A DNA stretch of 64,000 nucleotides from JBCCGG01 sp039029395 (GCA_039029395.1 JBCCGG010000018.1:1-64000), one strand, 5' to 3'. Positions 1 through 8,923 are shown, counted from the stretch's first letter. A program made the numbers and translations. Notes: generated from the sequence alone by a model not told the origin.

Positions 1-69
1 TGTTTCCTGAAGTTAATCCAAAATATCAAGAAGTGCACGCTTCGGGGTCCATTTCTCCTATGATGGGGC

Positions 70-1335
70 ATGACGCCGCTCGCGCCCGCCACCCTCAGGT
101 CCCTGCTGCTGGATGGCGGCGAGATCGCCCTGCTCGATGTGCGGGAGGCCGGTGCCTTTCAGGCCGGGCATTTGCTGCTGTCGGTCAACCTGCCGCTCGC
201 CGAGGTGGCGGCGCGCATCGGGCGCTTGGTGCCGCGCCGGGCCACGCGGATCGTGCTGGTCGACGAGGGCGCGGGCTTGGCCGAGCAGGCGGCCGAGAGC
301 CTGCGGGCGCGCGGCTACCATGACCTGGCCTGCCTGGCCGGCGGCGCGCCGGCTTGGGGGGCGGCGGGCTACGAGCTCTTCCCCGGCACCTACACCATCA
401 ACAACGTCTTCGCGCTTCACGTGGAGCGGACCTGCGGCACGCCGCGCATCGGCGCCGAAGACTTGGCCGCCCGCCAAGCCTCGGGCGCGCCGCCCCTAGT
501 GCTCGACAGCCGGCCCCTTCAGGAGTACCGGGACGGGACCATCCCGGGCGCCGTCGAGGTGCCGCTCGCCGAGCTGATCGAGCGGGTGCCCGATCTGCTC
601 GGCGATCCGGCGCGGGAGATCGTGGTGACCTGCGGCGGCCGGGCGCGCGCCGTGCTGGGCGCCCAATCCCTGATCAACGCCGGTTTGGAGAACCCGGTGA
701 GCGCGCTCTACTACGGCACCACGGGCTGGGACCTGGCCGGCTACGACCTGGCCCGGGGCAGCAGCGCGGTGGCCGCCCCACCCTCGCCTGCCGCTAAGGC
801 CAAGGCGCAAGCGGGCGCCGCCGAGATCGCCGAGCGCTTCGGGGTCCAGGCGATCGGCCTCGACGGCCTGGACGCCTGGCTGGCCGCGCGCGAAATGCGC
901 ACCCTCTATCTGATCGACGTGCGCAGCGCCGAGGAGTTCCACGGCGGGCACCTCCCCGAGAGCCGCTGGGTGCCCGGCGGCGAGCTGGTGGGTCTCACCG
1001 AGGACCACATGGCAACGCGAGGCGCCCGGGTCTGCCTGCTCGACGACAGCGGCGCCCGGGCGAGCCTGACCGCCAGCTGGCTGATCCAAATGGGCTGGCC
1101 CGAGGTCGCCGTGCTCACGGGCGGGGTCAGCGCCTGGCAAGACGCCGGCCGGCCGCTCGCCACAAGCGCACCGCCGGCCGAGCCGCCCTGGTCACCGCCG
1201 GCGGAGGGCGACCGGGCCCAGCGCCACGCCGCCGCCCGCCAGACAATGGAGCAGCGCGAGGCCATGCTCGCGCAGCTGGCGCGCGACGGCACGCTGGGGT
1301 TCCCGAGTTCGGCGACAGACGAGAGTAGCCGCTGA
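70..1335 (+). CDS. Three-domain rhodanese-like sulfurtransferase
   Basis: A 421-residue protein with three tandem rhodanese folds (about residues 1-110, 120-240 and 255-370) and a charged tail of about 50 residues. Each fold shows the typical LLDVRE / VLDSRP / LIDVRS strand and a TGG- or AGG-type end. Only the middle fold has the catalytic cysteine (VTCGG, Cys188); the equivalent positions in folds 1 and 3 carry Asp65 and Asp325, so these are probably structural or binding domains. Rhodaneses move sulfane sulfur to thiophilic acceptors; the acceptor here is unknown. No signal peptide is visible, so it should be cytoplasmic. The ATG at 70 begins directly at the first fold. A broken copy of its 3' end lies at 2380-2587. 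Confidence 0.85.
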   Translation: MTPLAPATLRSLLLDGGEIALLDVREAGAFQAGHLLLSVNLPLAEVAARIGRLVPRRATRIVLVDEGAGLAEQAAESLRARGYHDLACLAGGAPAWGAAGYELFPGTYTINNVFALHVERTCGTPRIGAEDLAARQASGAPPLVLDSRPLQEYRDGTIPGAVEVPLAELIERVPDLLGDPAREIVVTCGGRARAVLGAQSLINAGLENPVSALYYGTTGWDLAGYDLARGSSAVAAPPSPAAKAKAQAGAAEIAERFGVQAIGLDGLDAWLAAREMRTLYLIDVRSAEEFHGGHLPESRWVPGGELVGLTEDHMATRGARVCLLDDSGARASLTASWLIQMGWPEVAVLTGGVSAWQDAGRPLATSAPPAEPPWSPPAEGDRAQRHAAARQTMEQREAMLAQLARDGTLGFPSSATDESSR

Positions 1336-1361
1336 GCCGTCCCCACGGCGGCGTTGCAGCG

Positions 1362-1811
1362 CTACAGAAAGACCCAGAGCTGGAGCCCGATCAATACCGC
1401 TAGCGCCGCGGCCGCAGGCAGCAATCTACCCTTGAGGATTGAGTTGTCTCTTACGCCGGATGAGCCAACTGCAGCTGTCGCAACGATCAGAGCAAGCACG
1501 ACGCCCTGCACCCAAACCACTGGGGCCGGCAGCCCAACCTCTGGGCGCGGCACCAAATCCTCCATGTTCGGAGCAAGCAACAGACTGAGGATCAATCCGA
1601 CACCAATGGATGCATTGTAGGATGCGATGCTGCGTCCAAGAAAGGCAGTCCTCTTGATCTCCTCGTCTCTCAAGTCCGTCAACTTCTCACAGAGTGCGTC
1701 CCAATGGAACCATTGCAGTTTGGCGAACTTAAAATGTCCAAAGATCACGAATGCCAAGAGCGCGCCGTATAGTGCTAGTAACACGTAGAACACGATTTGA
1801 AGTATGGTCAT
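1362..1811 (-). CDS. Hypothetical inner-membrane protein
   Basis: A 149-residue protein with four hydrophobic segments: about residues 3-27, 68-82, 97-114 and 128-148. A short charged region of about 35 residues (KLTDLRDEEIKRT) follows the first segment. The stretch ASYNASIGVGLILSLLL vaguely recalls the YN-x-LAAGL motif of DUF1304 membrane proteins, but the match is weak and I do not assign the family. It lies convergent to the rhodanese gene, whose stop is 26 bp away. The function is unknown. Codon use agrees with a real gene. Confidence 0.6.
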   Translation of the reverse strand: MTILQIVFYVLLALYGALLAFVIFGHFKFAKLQWFHWDALCEKLTDLRDEEIKRTAFLGRSIASYNASIGVGLILSLLLAPNMEDLVPRPEVGLPAPVVWVQGVVLALIVATAAVGSSGVRDNSILKGRLLPAAAALAVLIGLQLWVFL

Positions 1812-2019
1812 CTATCTTTCCAACTTGTTTTATTGATGGTTGAAAAACCTTTTGAGTGTAGCAAGGCACACGGGTTGTGTCGACCGGACAGGAAAGCTCG
1901 AGCCGAGGCCTAGCCGACCAAGCTTGGGCGGGAGGTGACAGGACCATATGATTGGGCGCTATCAACGTTACTGTCACAGTGGCTTGAGATCTTGCGCTAG
2001 ATAGAGTGAGGGCATTCGT

Positions 2020-2244
2020 TTGAGATCGTTGTCAAAATTCAGACGTTTTTGTATGGGCCATAAACTCCTTAGCTCGACTGTCTCCTGCGTGGTTTTCCTT
2101 CTCATAATGTATTGGATCAAAAATCTTCTTACCTTCTATTTTAGTGAAGCTGGGTATTGGATAGCGTTAGTATTATTTTTTGTATTACTCTATGTGTATC
2201 TCAAATTTATTATGTGGTTTGCACAGATTAAACGAGATGACTAG
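2020..2244 (+). CDS. Small two-helix membrane protein
   Basis: A 74-residue reading frame with a basic N terminus (SLSKFRRF), two hydrophobic segments (about residues 18-34 and 44-67) and a charged end (QIKRDD). The first start is a TTG at 2020 behind a GAGTGAGGG stretch; an ATG 11 codons later is an alternative. The DNA is clearly richer in A+T than the neighbouring genes, which suggests acquired sequence or low expression. No family was recognised. Confidence 0.4.
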   Translation: MRSLSKFRRFCMGHKLLSSTVSCVVFLLIMYWIKNLLTFYFSEAGYWIALVLFFVLLYVYLKFIMWFAQIKRDD

Positions 2245-2379
2245 TGAGCATCAGATTATGTGCATCATCTTACTGTCGGGTGGTTGGGATTGCGGTGACA
2301 GTGCCTTCACCTGAATTTTGGTCGTAAGGGTGGAGGCGTGAGCGAGCGCCACCCTGATCTGGAGGGGCCGAGCACACGC

Positions 2380-2587
2380 GCCATGCTGAGTGCTCGGCGG
2401 CGAGCTGGTCGGTCTAACCAAAGGTCACATGGCAACGCGAGGCGACCGGGTCTGTCTAGCCGACGACGCGAGCGCCCGGGCCGCGCGCCACGCCGCCGCG
2501 CGCCGGACCATGGAGCAGCGCGAAGCCATGCTCGCGCAGCTCGCGCGCGATGGCTCGCTGGGGTTTCTGGAGCTTGGCACTAGATAA
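2380..2587 (+). pseudogene. Truncated, internally deleted copy of the rhodanese gene 3' end
   Basis: Positions 2389-2480 closely match 974-1062 of the rhodanese gene (fold 3, GGELVGLT...HMATRG), and 2480-2570 match 1216-1306 (tail, TMEQREAMLAQLARDG). The roughly 150 bp between these blocks is missing, which removes the end of the third fold. A 65-codon frame stays open across the fusion, but it lacks any complete domain, so this is a duplicated remnant rather than a working gene. Confidence 0.7.
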
Positions 2588-2800
2588 TCTTATGCTGATC
2601 TCTTCGGCCGGGACCGCAAACCGGGTGCCTTGCCCCGAGAGTGCTCTCCATAGGCGAACCTTCACCATATAGGCCAGATGTCCTCAAGCTCTGGGGCCGT
2701 TCGTGCGCACGAGTTACCATTCGTTCCTTTTTGCTTGGCACTAGGCCATCTCTTGCCTTGGTTGATTGCCTGTTTCTCAGCTGCCGGAGAGAGGATAGTC

Positions 2801-3448
2801 ATGAAGACGATGCGCGGAACTCTGAGGTCGATTGGTGTGGTGTTTGGTTTAGGGATCTTCGCGATCCCGGTAATGGCCAATGCTGCTCTCATAAATATTG
2901 ATTTTAGCGGTACCATCTCATCTGTTTCCGGCTTTTCGGCCGAGCCATTTCTTGGCGTGGGTGACAGTTACAGTGCTAACATAACATTCGATATTGATCC
3001 AACGGATGCAATTGGAAATGTTTCCGGTAGCGCGACCATCAATGGAACGACCTCAAGCATTACGGGATTTGTCAACGTCCCAATCAACAACAATGTCACT
3101 GGCAAAGTGCTTCGATTCTCGCTGGATCCGTTCGGCGAAGGCCCGGGAGATGGAAACACCAATGCCCAGTCAATTGGTTTTGGGTTCTTGGCCCCTAGCG
3201 TCCTCGATATTCCTTCTGTAAGCGCGTTCGAGCTGTTGACCAAACCTGATGTTACTGTCAGTAGAGTGAACATTGTGTTTGTGCGATCCTTCCCGGTCGG
3301 GAGGTTGTTCTCCAACAATTTAGACCACGGCGCCCAAGGATCGGTGACGGCGACTCCCAATTCACAGATCCCCGAACCCGCGAGCCTCGCCCTCTTCGCC
3401 ATAGCCCTCGGCGGCCTGGGCTTTATGGCGCGGCGGCGGGTGGCCTAA
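2801..3448 (+). CDS. PEP-CTERM exported protein
   Basis: A 215-residue protein with an N-terminal signal peptide (GVVFGLGIFAIPVMANA), a Ser/Thr/Asn-rich body of predicted beta structure and a C-terminal sorting tag: IPEPASLALF, a hydrophobic helix, then RRR. This is the PEP-CTERM signal, cut by an exosortase as part of an export route linked to exopolysaccharide; no exosortase is in this window. The start was placed at the ATG at 2801 because a GGAGAGAGGA ribosome site precedes it and the signal peptide begins there; a longer in-frame extension to 2678 is unlikely. The body matches no family I can name. Its 3' end is part of a block duplicated at 5423-5579. Confidence 0.85.
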   Translation: MKTMRGTLRSIGVVFGLGIFAIPVMANAALINIDFSGTISSVSGFSAEPFLGVGDSYSANITFDIDPTDAIGNVSGSATINGTTSSITGFVNVPINNNVTGKVLRFSLDPFGEGPGDGNTNAQSIGFGFLAPSVLDIPSVSAFELLTKPDVTVSRVNIVFVRSFPVGRLFSNNLDHGAQGSVTATPNSQIPEPASLALFAIALGGLGFMARRRVA

Positions 3449-3521
3449 GAACGAATCAGGGCCCAGTCGCAGCGGCACCCCGCGCGCATCTCCATGATGG
3501 GCGCATGCTTCTGGTCCGCTG
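3368..3521 (+). repeat. Duplicated PEP-CTERM 3' cassette, copy 1
   Basis: This 154-bp block covers the last 27 codons of the first PEP-CTERM gene and about 73 bp beyond its stop codon. It aligns almost without gaps to 5423-5579; the only length change is one extra arginine codon in copy 2. Similarity extends past the stop through GGCCCAGTCGCAG and TTCTGGTCCGCTG, where no protein selection applies. The gene bodies upstream are not similar. Confidence 0.8.
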
Positions 3522-3598
3522 CGTCCGAAGGGTCCTTAGAACAGTATGAAGTAGAGTGAACCCATCCTCGTGAAGGGGATCCGATTTGCGGGTCCGCC

Positions 3599-4597
3599 TC
3601 AACTCACGTGGAAGCGGCGGCGGTAGTCGCCGGGGCTCAGGCCCATGATCCTCTGGAACACCTTGCGGAAGGCGCCGGGGTCTTCGTAGCCGACCTGCCA
3701 GGCGATCTGTTGGAAGGGAATCGCCGAGAATTCCAGCAGCTCACGGGCCTTGCCGACCCGCAGCATCTGTAGGTAGGCGGTGGGCTTCATGCCGGTCGCC
3801 TTCTGGAAGCGCCGCAGAAAGGTGCGTTCGCTGAGGTTCGCCTGGGCGGCCATGGTGGCAACGGAATGGACCTGGTCGCAGTTGCTCTGCAGCCAGTGCT
3901 GGATGTTCAGGATGGCCGCATCGCCGTGTTGCAAGCGGGGCGCGAAACAGCTGTAGAAGCGCTGCTCGCGGCCGCTCGGGTCGACCAGGAAAAAGCGCGC
4001 CACCTCCAGCATGATGGCCGAGCCGACAAAGCGGTCGACCAGCCGCAATCCCAAGTTTGCCCAGGCCATGACCCCGCCGGCCGTGATGATATCGCCGTCT
4101 TCCACGATCAGCTTGTCGGTCTCCACGCGGACAGCCGGATAGCGCGCGGCGAAACTCTCCTCAAAGACCCAATGGGTGGTGGCCGGGCGTCCTGCCAGCA
4201 GCCCGGACTCCGCCAGCAGAAAGGCGCCGGCGCAAACCGAGCTTAGGACCGCGCCGGCGCGATGCTGTGACACCAGCCAGTCGAGCAGCAGCGGGTCAGG
4301 CGCTTCCGTCGCCCCGTCGGTCAAGCTTGGCGGGACGATCACCGCGGTCAGCTGTTCGACCGGTGCGGCAATTTGCTCGGAGACAAAGGCCATCTCCACA
4401 TCCCGGCCGTCGGATGCCAGCTGCCAATGGCTGATCCGCAGCGGCGGCGGCGCTGCCACTGCCCCAGTCGCGGCCAGCTGCTGGGCCACCATGCCGTTGG
4501 CGCACAAGAACAGATCGGTCAAACCATGCACGGCAGCCAGCTGCGCGCCGGGGTAGTTCAGGATCGCGATGTCGGTCTGATCGGAATTCGCGGCCAT
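3599..4597 (-). CDS. GlxA-family AraC-type transcriptional regulator
   Basis: A 332-residue regulator. Residues 1 to about 200 form a DJ-1/PfpI (class I amidotransferase-like) domain with the nucleophile-elbow sequence SVCAGAF. Residues 230-332 are a C-terminal AraC double helix-turn-helix (ANLSERTFLRRFQKATG and the signature IAWQVGYEDPGAFRKVF). Relatives such as GbdR and CdhR sense betaines and other quaternary amines and activate their catabolism; the ligand here cannot be read from sequence. The ATG at 4597 gives a full-length family member. It sits between the two PEP-CTERM genes, divergent from the second, and has no obvious target beside it. Confidence 0.85.
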   Translation of the reverse strand: MAANSDQTDIAILNYPGAQLAAVHGLTDLFLCANGMVAQQLAATGAVAAPPPLRISHWQLASDGRDVEMAFVSEQIAAPVEQLTAVIVPPSLTDGATEAPDPLLLDWLVSQHRAGAVLSSVCAGAFLLAESGLLAGRPATTHWVFEESFAARYPAVRVETDKLIVEDGDIITAGGVMAWANLGLRLVDRFVGSAIMLEVARFFLVDPSGREQRFYSCFAPRLQHGDAAILNIQHWLQSNCDQVHSVATMAAQANLSERTFLRRFQKATGMKPTAYLQMLRVGKARELLEFSAIPFQQIAWQVGYEDPGAFRKVFQRIMGLSPGDYRRRFHVS

Positions 4598-4885
4598 TTG
4601 TCAGTTTTGCCACCAAAATTGACAGAAACGCCAGTTCCCATTCTGACCGACCGCGCCTAGCCTGTCCAGCGATCACGGAGATAACAAGCACTAAACAATC
4701 GTGAATAGAGCAAACCTTGGCACTCAATCGATCTCGATTGGCCGCCCTTTGCTCTGGAGCAATCACCCAAGACCATCGATCAAATGTACCAGCCACAGAG
4801 AAGGTACAAACAACTCTAGGGAGGAGACAAGATCGTGACACTTTCGCACCGCTACCGCAGACACCTCAGGGAGAGGGACAAAGCT

Positions 4886-5506
4886 ATGCATTCACTGCGC
4901 GCTTTCGGCGGGTTTCTTAGGGAGTTCGTCTTTCGCAGCACGACAGGCAGCGTGAAGGGGATCGCCATCGCGCTTGTTGCCGTCTGCTTGACGCTTGGCG
5001 TTACCGCAAAGCCCGCGCACGCGCTCGTTGTTGAATGGGATGACGACGGCCAGGGCATGTCCGGCACCGATTCTTTCGGGCACAGCTGGACCTTTGATGA
5101 ATTCAATGGAAGGGGAACCTGGGATTTTCCATTCTCAGGCGTCAACACTTGGGCCGGCCCCGATACGGTTACAGAAATCCACATAACCTTCGACCTACCG
5201 GACGGGGTCACCATAGACCAGGGCGAGTTCTTTGTAGGGAGTGATACCGGCGAGTGGGGCGGAGACGGAACGATCTCACCAGACGGAAAGACCGTGTGGT
5301 GGGTCGCCCCACCTGGGCTGGAGCTGGATCCGGGCGAGGATTTCTGGGCACAAGTGTTCTTCACCGGCGCCCTGCCGCAAGGCTTCGTTCCCTTCGCGGC
5401 CGAGTCCACCACGGACGGGACCATTCCCGAACCCTCGACCATTGCCCTCTTCGCCATCGCCCTCGGCGGCCTGGGCTTCATGACACGGCGGCGGCGGGTA
5501 GCTTAA
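4886..5506 (+). CDS. PEP-CTERM exported protein
   Basis: A 206-residue protein. The ATG at 4886 is preferred over an upstream GTG at 4835 because a GGGAGAGGG ribosome site lies just before it. The signal peptide has a long n-region, then IAIALVAVCLTLGV and an AHA-type cleavage site. The body is acidic, with many Asp, Gly and Trp residues and no recognised domain. It ends with the PEP-CTERM tag IPEPSTIALFAIALGGLGF followed by RRRR. The tag and the DNA beyond the stop codon are nearly the same as those of the gene at 2801. The protein is predicted to be exported and processed by an exosortase encoded elsewhere. Confidence 0.85.
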   Translation: MHSLRAFGGFLREFVFRSTTGSVKGIAIALVAVCLTLGVTAKPAHALVVEWDDDGQGMSGTDSFGHSWTFDEFNGRGTWDFPFSGVNTWAGPDTVTEIHITFDLPDGVTIDQGEFFVGSDTGEWGGDGTISPDGKTVWWVAPPGLELDPGEDFWAQVFFTGALPQGFVPFAAESTTDGTIPEPSTIALFAIALGGLGFMTRRRRVA

Positions 5507-5579
5507 GAACGGATCAAGGCCCAGTCGCAGTGGACCCCCGCGCGCATCTTCATGATGGGCGCAAGCTTCTGGTCCGCTG
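5423..5579 (+). repeat. Duplicated PEP-CTERM 3' cassette, copy 2
   Basis: This is the partner of 3368-3521: the last 27-28 codons of the second PEP-CTERM gene plus about 73 bp of 3' flank. Conservation of the non-coding flank shows that DNA, not just protein, was copied. Confidence 0.8.
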
Positions 5580-5674
5580 TGTTGAGCACTGCCTGGGCGA
5601 TAAGGTGCCGCGCTAGCTCCTTGTACCTAGTCTCGGCAAAAACGACCATCCAACTGAGGTTTGGTATCAGCTTT

Positions 5675-5727
5675 GAGAGGCCTCTATGAGACCCTGAGCA
5701 CCTCTAGGACATTTCTGGAGGCCTCTC
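5675..5727. terminator. Inverted repeat between convergent genes, possible terminator
   Basis: GAGAGGCCTC (5675-5684) and GAGGCCTCTC (5718-5727) are perfect 10-bp inverted repeats. Outer GTTTGG and CCAAAC arms extend the pairing. The repeat lies in the 410-bp gap between the convergent genes ending at 5506 and 5917. There is no good T-tract, so a terminator role is only a guess. The rest of the gap after the duplicated flank shows nothing else. Confidence 0.4.
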
Positions 5728-5916
5728 CCCCAAACTAGACGAAGCGGAAAGAGCTTGGTAATGGTCAGCTGATCAAACCCCAAAAAGACAGAGACAGCGC
5801 CCATCTCATCGCTCTCCGAAGACATCGATTGGGGACCGCTCTTCGAGCATCCGCCTCGCTGCGCGGTCCGCCCGGCAGGCCGAGCGGATCGGCAAGCAAT
5901 TGAGCGCGCCTGCGCC

Positions 5917-6930
5917 CTACTTGGTTCCAAGCACGGGTGTGAAGATGCCCGGGTCGTCACAGTCCCGCCCCAGGGGAAAGTAGTTCTCGTCGTAAGAGTT
6001 GATGCATCTGGCGAAGCCCGTGCCGGCCGTCGACAAACTGCCATCAAGTTGCGAGTTGAAGATGGTCAGGCTGCCTTCAGAGATATGCACCGCGCGTGGC
6101 GACGGATCGACAAAGAGACCTAAGGAGCCATGTATCATGGAGTTCAGTATCGTCACCTCGACCGGTCCGCTCAGCCGAACTCCTAAACCCTTGCTGGCCT
6201 GCGTGGTCAGGTTGCTTGCCCTAATTTTGCCACCCTGGCACGAAAACCATACAGCAATAACCTCAAGGCCCACAGTGCCTGTCTCGGCTTTGACGTTTGT
6301 CATTTCACCGCCGCAAGAGATATGAGACCCTAGAAATACACCGATGTTTCTACTTTTTGCTCCTAGGGCACGTAGGGAAACATTTGTCAGACGCCAGGAC
6401 TGGGTTCGGCGTGTTTCGTTCGTCCCTATTGCGGCTGTATCAAGGAACTTCCCGTCCGGCGGCTCACGGCTTACGACCGTCAGGTCGCGGAGTTCACTGT
6501 TCGAGGCAAGAGTAACCACGCCGTGAAGGCCATTCGCGTAGCCCCAAATGTGTGTTTGGAGAGGACCGGCACCTCGCAAATGTACGTGATCTTTCATCAC
6601 AACCCGTTCGTGAGCGCAATCGTAGACTCCAGGCTCCAGGTAGATGACGTAGTGTTCCGTTGTCCGGATGACGGTGATGCTGTCCAGTGCGGCCAACAGC
6701 TCCAGGCAATTGTCTTTGAGCGTCGGCCCGACGGGACTGACGACAATCGTGGTCATCAAGACCGCGTCGGGGGCTAGCTTGGCGAAGGTTACGGCGCCAT
6801 TTTCGATGTTCTCGGTCTTGACCTCACCCGCGTCGAGGTCGGCCAGGGCAGCCGTGGGAGCGACCCCGACCGCCATGGTCAGGGCCGTAAAGAGGGCGCA
6901 AAGTCTCTTGGGATTCCTGTGGCGTAACAT
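5917..6930 (-). CDS. Secreted beta-helix-like protein
   Basis: A 337-residue protein with a clear signal peptide (LCALFTALTMAVGVAPTAALA) and a predicted right-handed beta-helix body of the pectin-esterase/lyase kind (YVIYLEPGVYDC, HLRGAGPLQTHIWG, SELRDLTV). The start was placed at the ATG at 6930, which follows AAAGGAGAT; the frame stays open upstream to 7098 but without a signal peptide. It has a paralogue at 43795-44772: the two share DNC-x2-LL near the helix start, LEPG-x-Y-x-C, SELR-x2-TV and a Cys-containing end (ARCI-x-SY...DC). No catalytic residues were recognised. The likely role is an extracellular carbohydrate-binding or surface protein; this is inference. Confidence 0.7.
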   Translation of the reverse strand: MLRHRNPKRLCALFTALTMAVGVAPTAALADLDAGEVKTENIENGAVTFAKLAPDAVLMTTIVVSPVGPTLKDNCLELLAALDSITVIRTTEHYVIYLEPGVYDCAHERVVMKDHVHLRGAGPLQTHIWGYANGLHGVVTLASNSELRDLTVVSREPPDGKFLDTAAIGTNETRRTQSWRLTNVSLRALGAKSRNIGVFLGSHISCGGEMTNVKAETGTVGLEVIAVWFSCQGGKIRASNLTTQASKGLGVRLSGPVEVTILNSMIHGSLGLFVDPSPRAVHISEGSLTIFNSQLDGSLSTAGTGFARCINSYDENYFPLGRDCDDPGIFTPVLGTK

Positions 6931-7320
6931 GACGAAATCTCCTTTTGTTGGATCTGGCCACCCGGCCAGAACGTTTGACCAATCACCGGGTCCGGCACGG
7001 ATCGGGTGCACCGGTCGGTCGGAGTCCCGTAGTGCGATTCGCGCGACCGCGGCGGGATCTGTTGTCTGGACATCACACCAAACGTCTCCGTGGTTCATAT
7101 GACGTTCGGCATGTTGGTCGGTGCCGTTAAAAGAACGTCTCCCAGCGGCTCGAATCAGCAGCGCTCGGCCGGCAGTTCCGTGAAATCGACGTTACAAATG
7201 CCTAGAGGCCCCGCCACGTAAGACGTCGCCGTGACCGCCCGGGCGCAGAACAATACCGATCCGACGCCGGCCCGATGACGCGACGAAAGGCTTGATCCGG
7301 CGGGCCAATTGAGGCATAGT

Positions 7321-7340
7321 TTACTTTAACGTTACAGTAA
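7321..7340. promoter_or_regulatory. 20-bp palindrome, candidate operator
   Basis: The sequence TTACTTTAACGTTACAGTAA is a palindrome with one mismatched pair. It ends 35 bp before the MttB-family start codon at 7376, in the 445-bp divergent gap, where a repressor or activator of the downstream group would sit. The binding protein is unknown. The rest of the gap (6931-7320) shows no gene. Confidence 0.5.
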
Positions 7341-7375
7341 GTGCTCTAGCGCGCTTTCAAGACGGCGAGGCGACG

Positions 7376-8827
7376 ATGACGGAAGCTGATACGGCAACGC
7401 TGGTGAAGGGGCGCCGCTCGGGCGGATCGCGGGGCCGCAAGAAGCAGGCGAGCCAGCCATCGGCGCCGCCGCGCCGGGAGAAGTCGCTGTCATTGACCGT
7501 GGTCAAGGAGCGCCAGGCCGAGGCGATCCACCGGGCGGTCTTGCGCATCCTCTGGGACGTCGGCCTGGTGGTCGACGACGAGCAGACCCGCAAGCTGCTG
7601 CTGGCCAACGGCTGCAACGAAAGCGACCAGGGCCGCATCTGCTATCCGGCCGAGCTGGTCGAGCGGGCGCTGGAGACCGTGCCCCAGAAAATCACCCTCT
7701 ACGACCGGAATGGCGCGCTCACGGTCGACACCAGCGACCGGGTGCCGCACTTCTGCCCGGGCCACAACTGCGTCCAGGTGCTCGATTTCGAGACCGGCGA
7801 ACACCGCCCTTGCACCCTGGCCGACGTGGAGAATGTCGCCAAGGTCTCCGAGCGCCTGCCCAACATCGACGCGCTGGCCTCGCTCGGCTATCCGGGCGAC
7901 GTGCCGGTCGAGGAGGAGGCGGTGATCACGGTCAAGGCCTTGGCCGAGAACTCCCGCAAGCCGATCGTCTTTACCGGCCACGACGAGCACGAGGCCGAAG
8001 CGATTTGGACCTACTTGGCCGAGGTCGCCGGCGGCTGGGACGATTTGGCGGCCAAGCCCTACGGCCTGGACCTGATCGGCCCGACCTCGCCCTTGAAGCT
8101 CGGCACGGAGACCTGCCGGCGCCTTCAGTTCGCCGCCGAGCGCAGCCTGCCCGTCGTTTGCTACCCGGCGATCTTTCCCGGCATGGCCTGCCCGATCACC
8201 CTGGCCGGCGCGGTCGCCCAATCCTCGGCCGAATCGCTCGCCGGCGTGGTGATCAGCCAGCTGACCGCCCCGGGTGCGCCGGTCATGGCCGGCTCCTCGA
8301 TCCTGCCCATGGACATGCGCCGGGCGGACCTCGCCTACGGCTCGCCGGAGTACGCCCTGGGCGGCCTCGGCTGCACGGACTATTTGAACCACATCGGCCT
8401 GCCTAGCTGGACCGGGGCCGGCTGCTCGGACTCCCACGACCTAAACCTCCAGGCTGCCGCCGAGGCCGGCTCCAACATGACCGTGGCGGCCATGGCGGGC
8501 ACCGCCTTCGTGCACAATCTAGGCTTCCTCTCGGGCGGGCGCACCGGCTCGATCGAGATGCTGGTGCTGTGCGACGAGCTGGCCGGCATGGCGAGCAAGT
8601 TCGCCGCCGGCATCCCGGTCGACGAGGACACCATCGCCCTGGAGGTGATCAAGCGGGCGGCGGCCGAGAACGCCTTCATCAGCGACCCCCACACCTATGC
8701 CCGCTACGAGACCGAGATGTGGATCCCCGGCCTGTTCGAGCGCTCCGACCTGTCGATCTGGCTGGAAAGCGGCTCGACACCGATCCGCCAGCGCATCAAG
8801 GAGAAAGTTCATGAATTGCTGGCTTGA
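7376..8827 (+). CDS. MttB-family (trimethylamine methyltransferase-like) protein, non-pyrrolysine
   Basis: A 483-residue member of the MttB superfamily, about the usual length. The TIM-barrel body runs from about residue 45 to the end, with family segments such as PVMAGSSILPMDMR, GLGCTDYLN and AAAEAGSNMTVAAMAG. True MttB carries pyrrolysine from an in-frame UAG; this frame has no internal stop codon, so it belongs to the large non-pyrrolysine group (MtgB-like). Characterised members demethylate quaternary amines such as glycine betaine, passing the methyl to a corrinoid protein; no corrinoid protein is nearby. The first 38 residues are basic and low in complexity. It starts a plus-strand gene group running to 14198. 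Confidence 0.85.
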   Translation: MTEADTATLVKGRRSGGSRGRKKQASQPSAPPRREKSLSLTVVKERQAEAIHRAVLRILWDVGLVVDDEQTRKLLLANGCNESDQGRICYPAELVERALETVPQKITLYDRNGALTVDTSDRVPHFCPGHNCVQVLDFETGEHRPCTLADVENVAKVSERLPNIDALASLGYPGDVPVEEEAVITVKALAENSRKPIVFTGHDEHEAEAIWTYLAEVAGGWDDLAAKPYGLDLIGPTSPLKLGTETCRRLQFAAERSLPVVCYPAIFPGMACPITLAGAVAQSSAESLAGVVISQLTAPGAPVMAGSSILPMDMRRADLAYGSPEYALGGLGCTDYLNHIGLPSWTGAGCSDSHDLNLQAAAEAGSNMTVAAMAGTAFVHNLGFLSGGRTGSIEMLVLCDELAGMASKFAAGIPVDEDTIALEVIKRAAAENAFISDPHTYARYETEMWIPGLFERSDLSIWLESGSTPIRQRIKEKVHELLA

Positions 8828-8923
8828 CGGCCCGGCGGGGTCCGTGATGCCATCGCGGGCATGCCGCAGCGAGGCTGAAGCCCATCAAGAACAAGAAGCC
8901 AAAGAGAACGAGGAGGCGCGGAC

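Noticed and set aside
2737..2760. TTGGCAC followed by TTGC upstream of the first PEP-CTERM gene, like a sigma-54 promoter
   Set aside because: The spacing between the GG and GC elements is 6 bp too long for sigma-54.
4712..4740. TTGGCAC upstream of the second PEP-CTERM gene
   Set aside because: There is no -12 TTGC element at the required distance.
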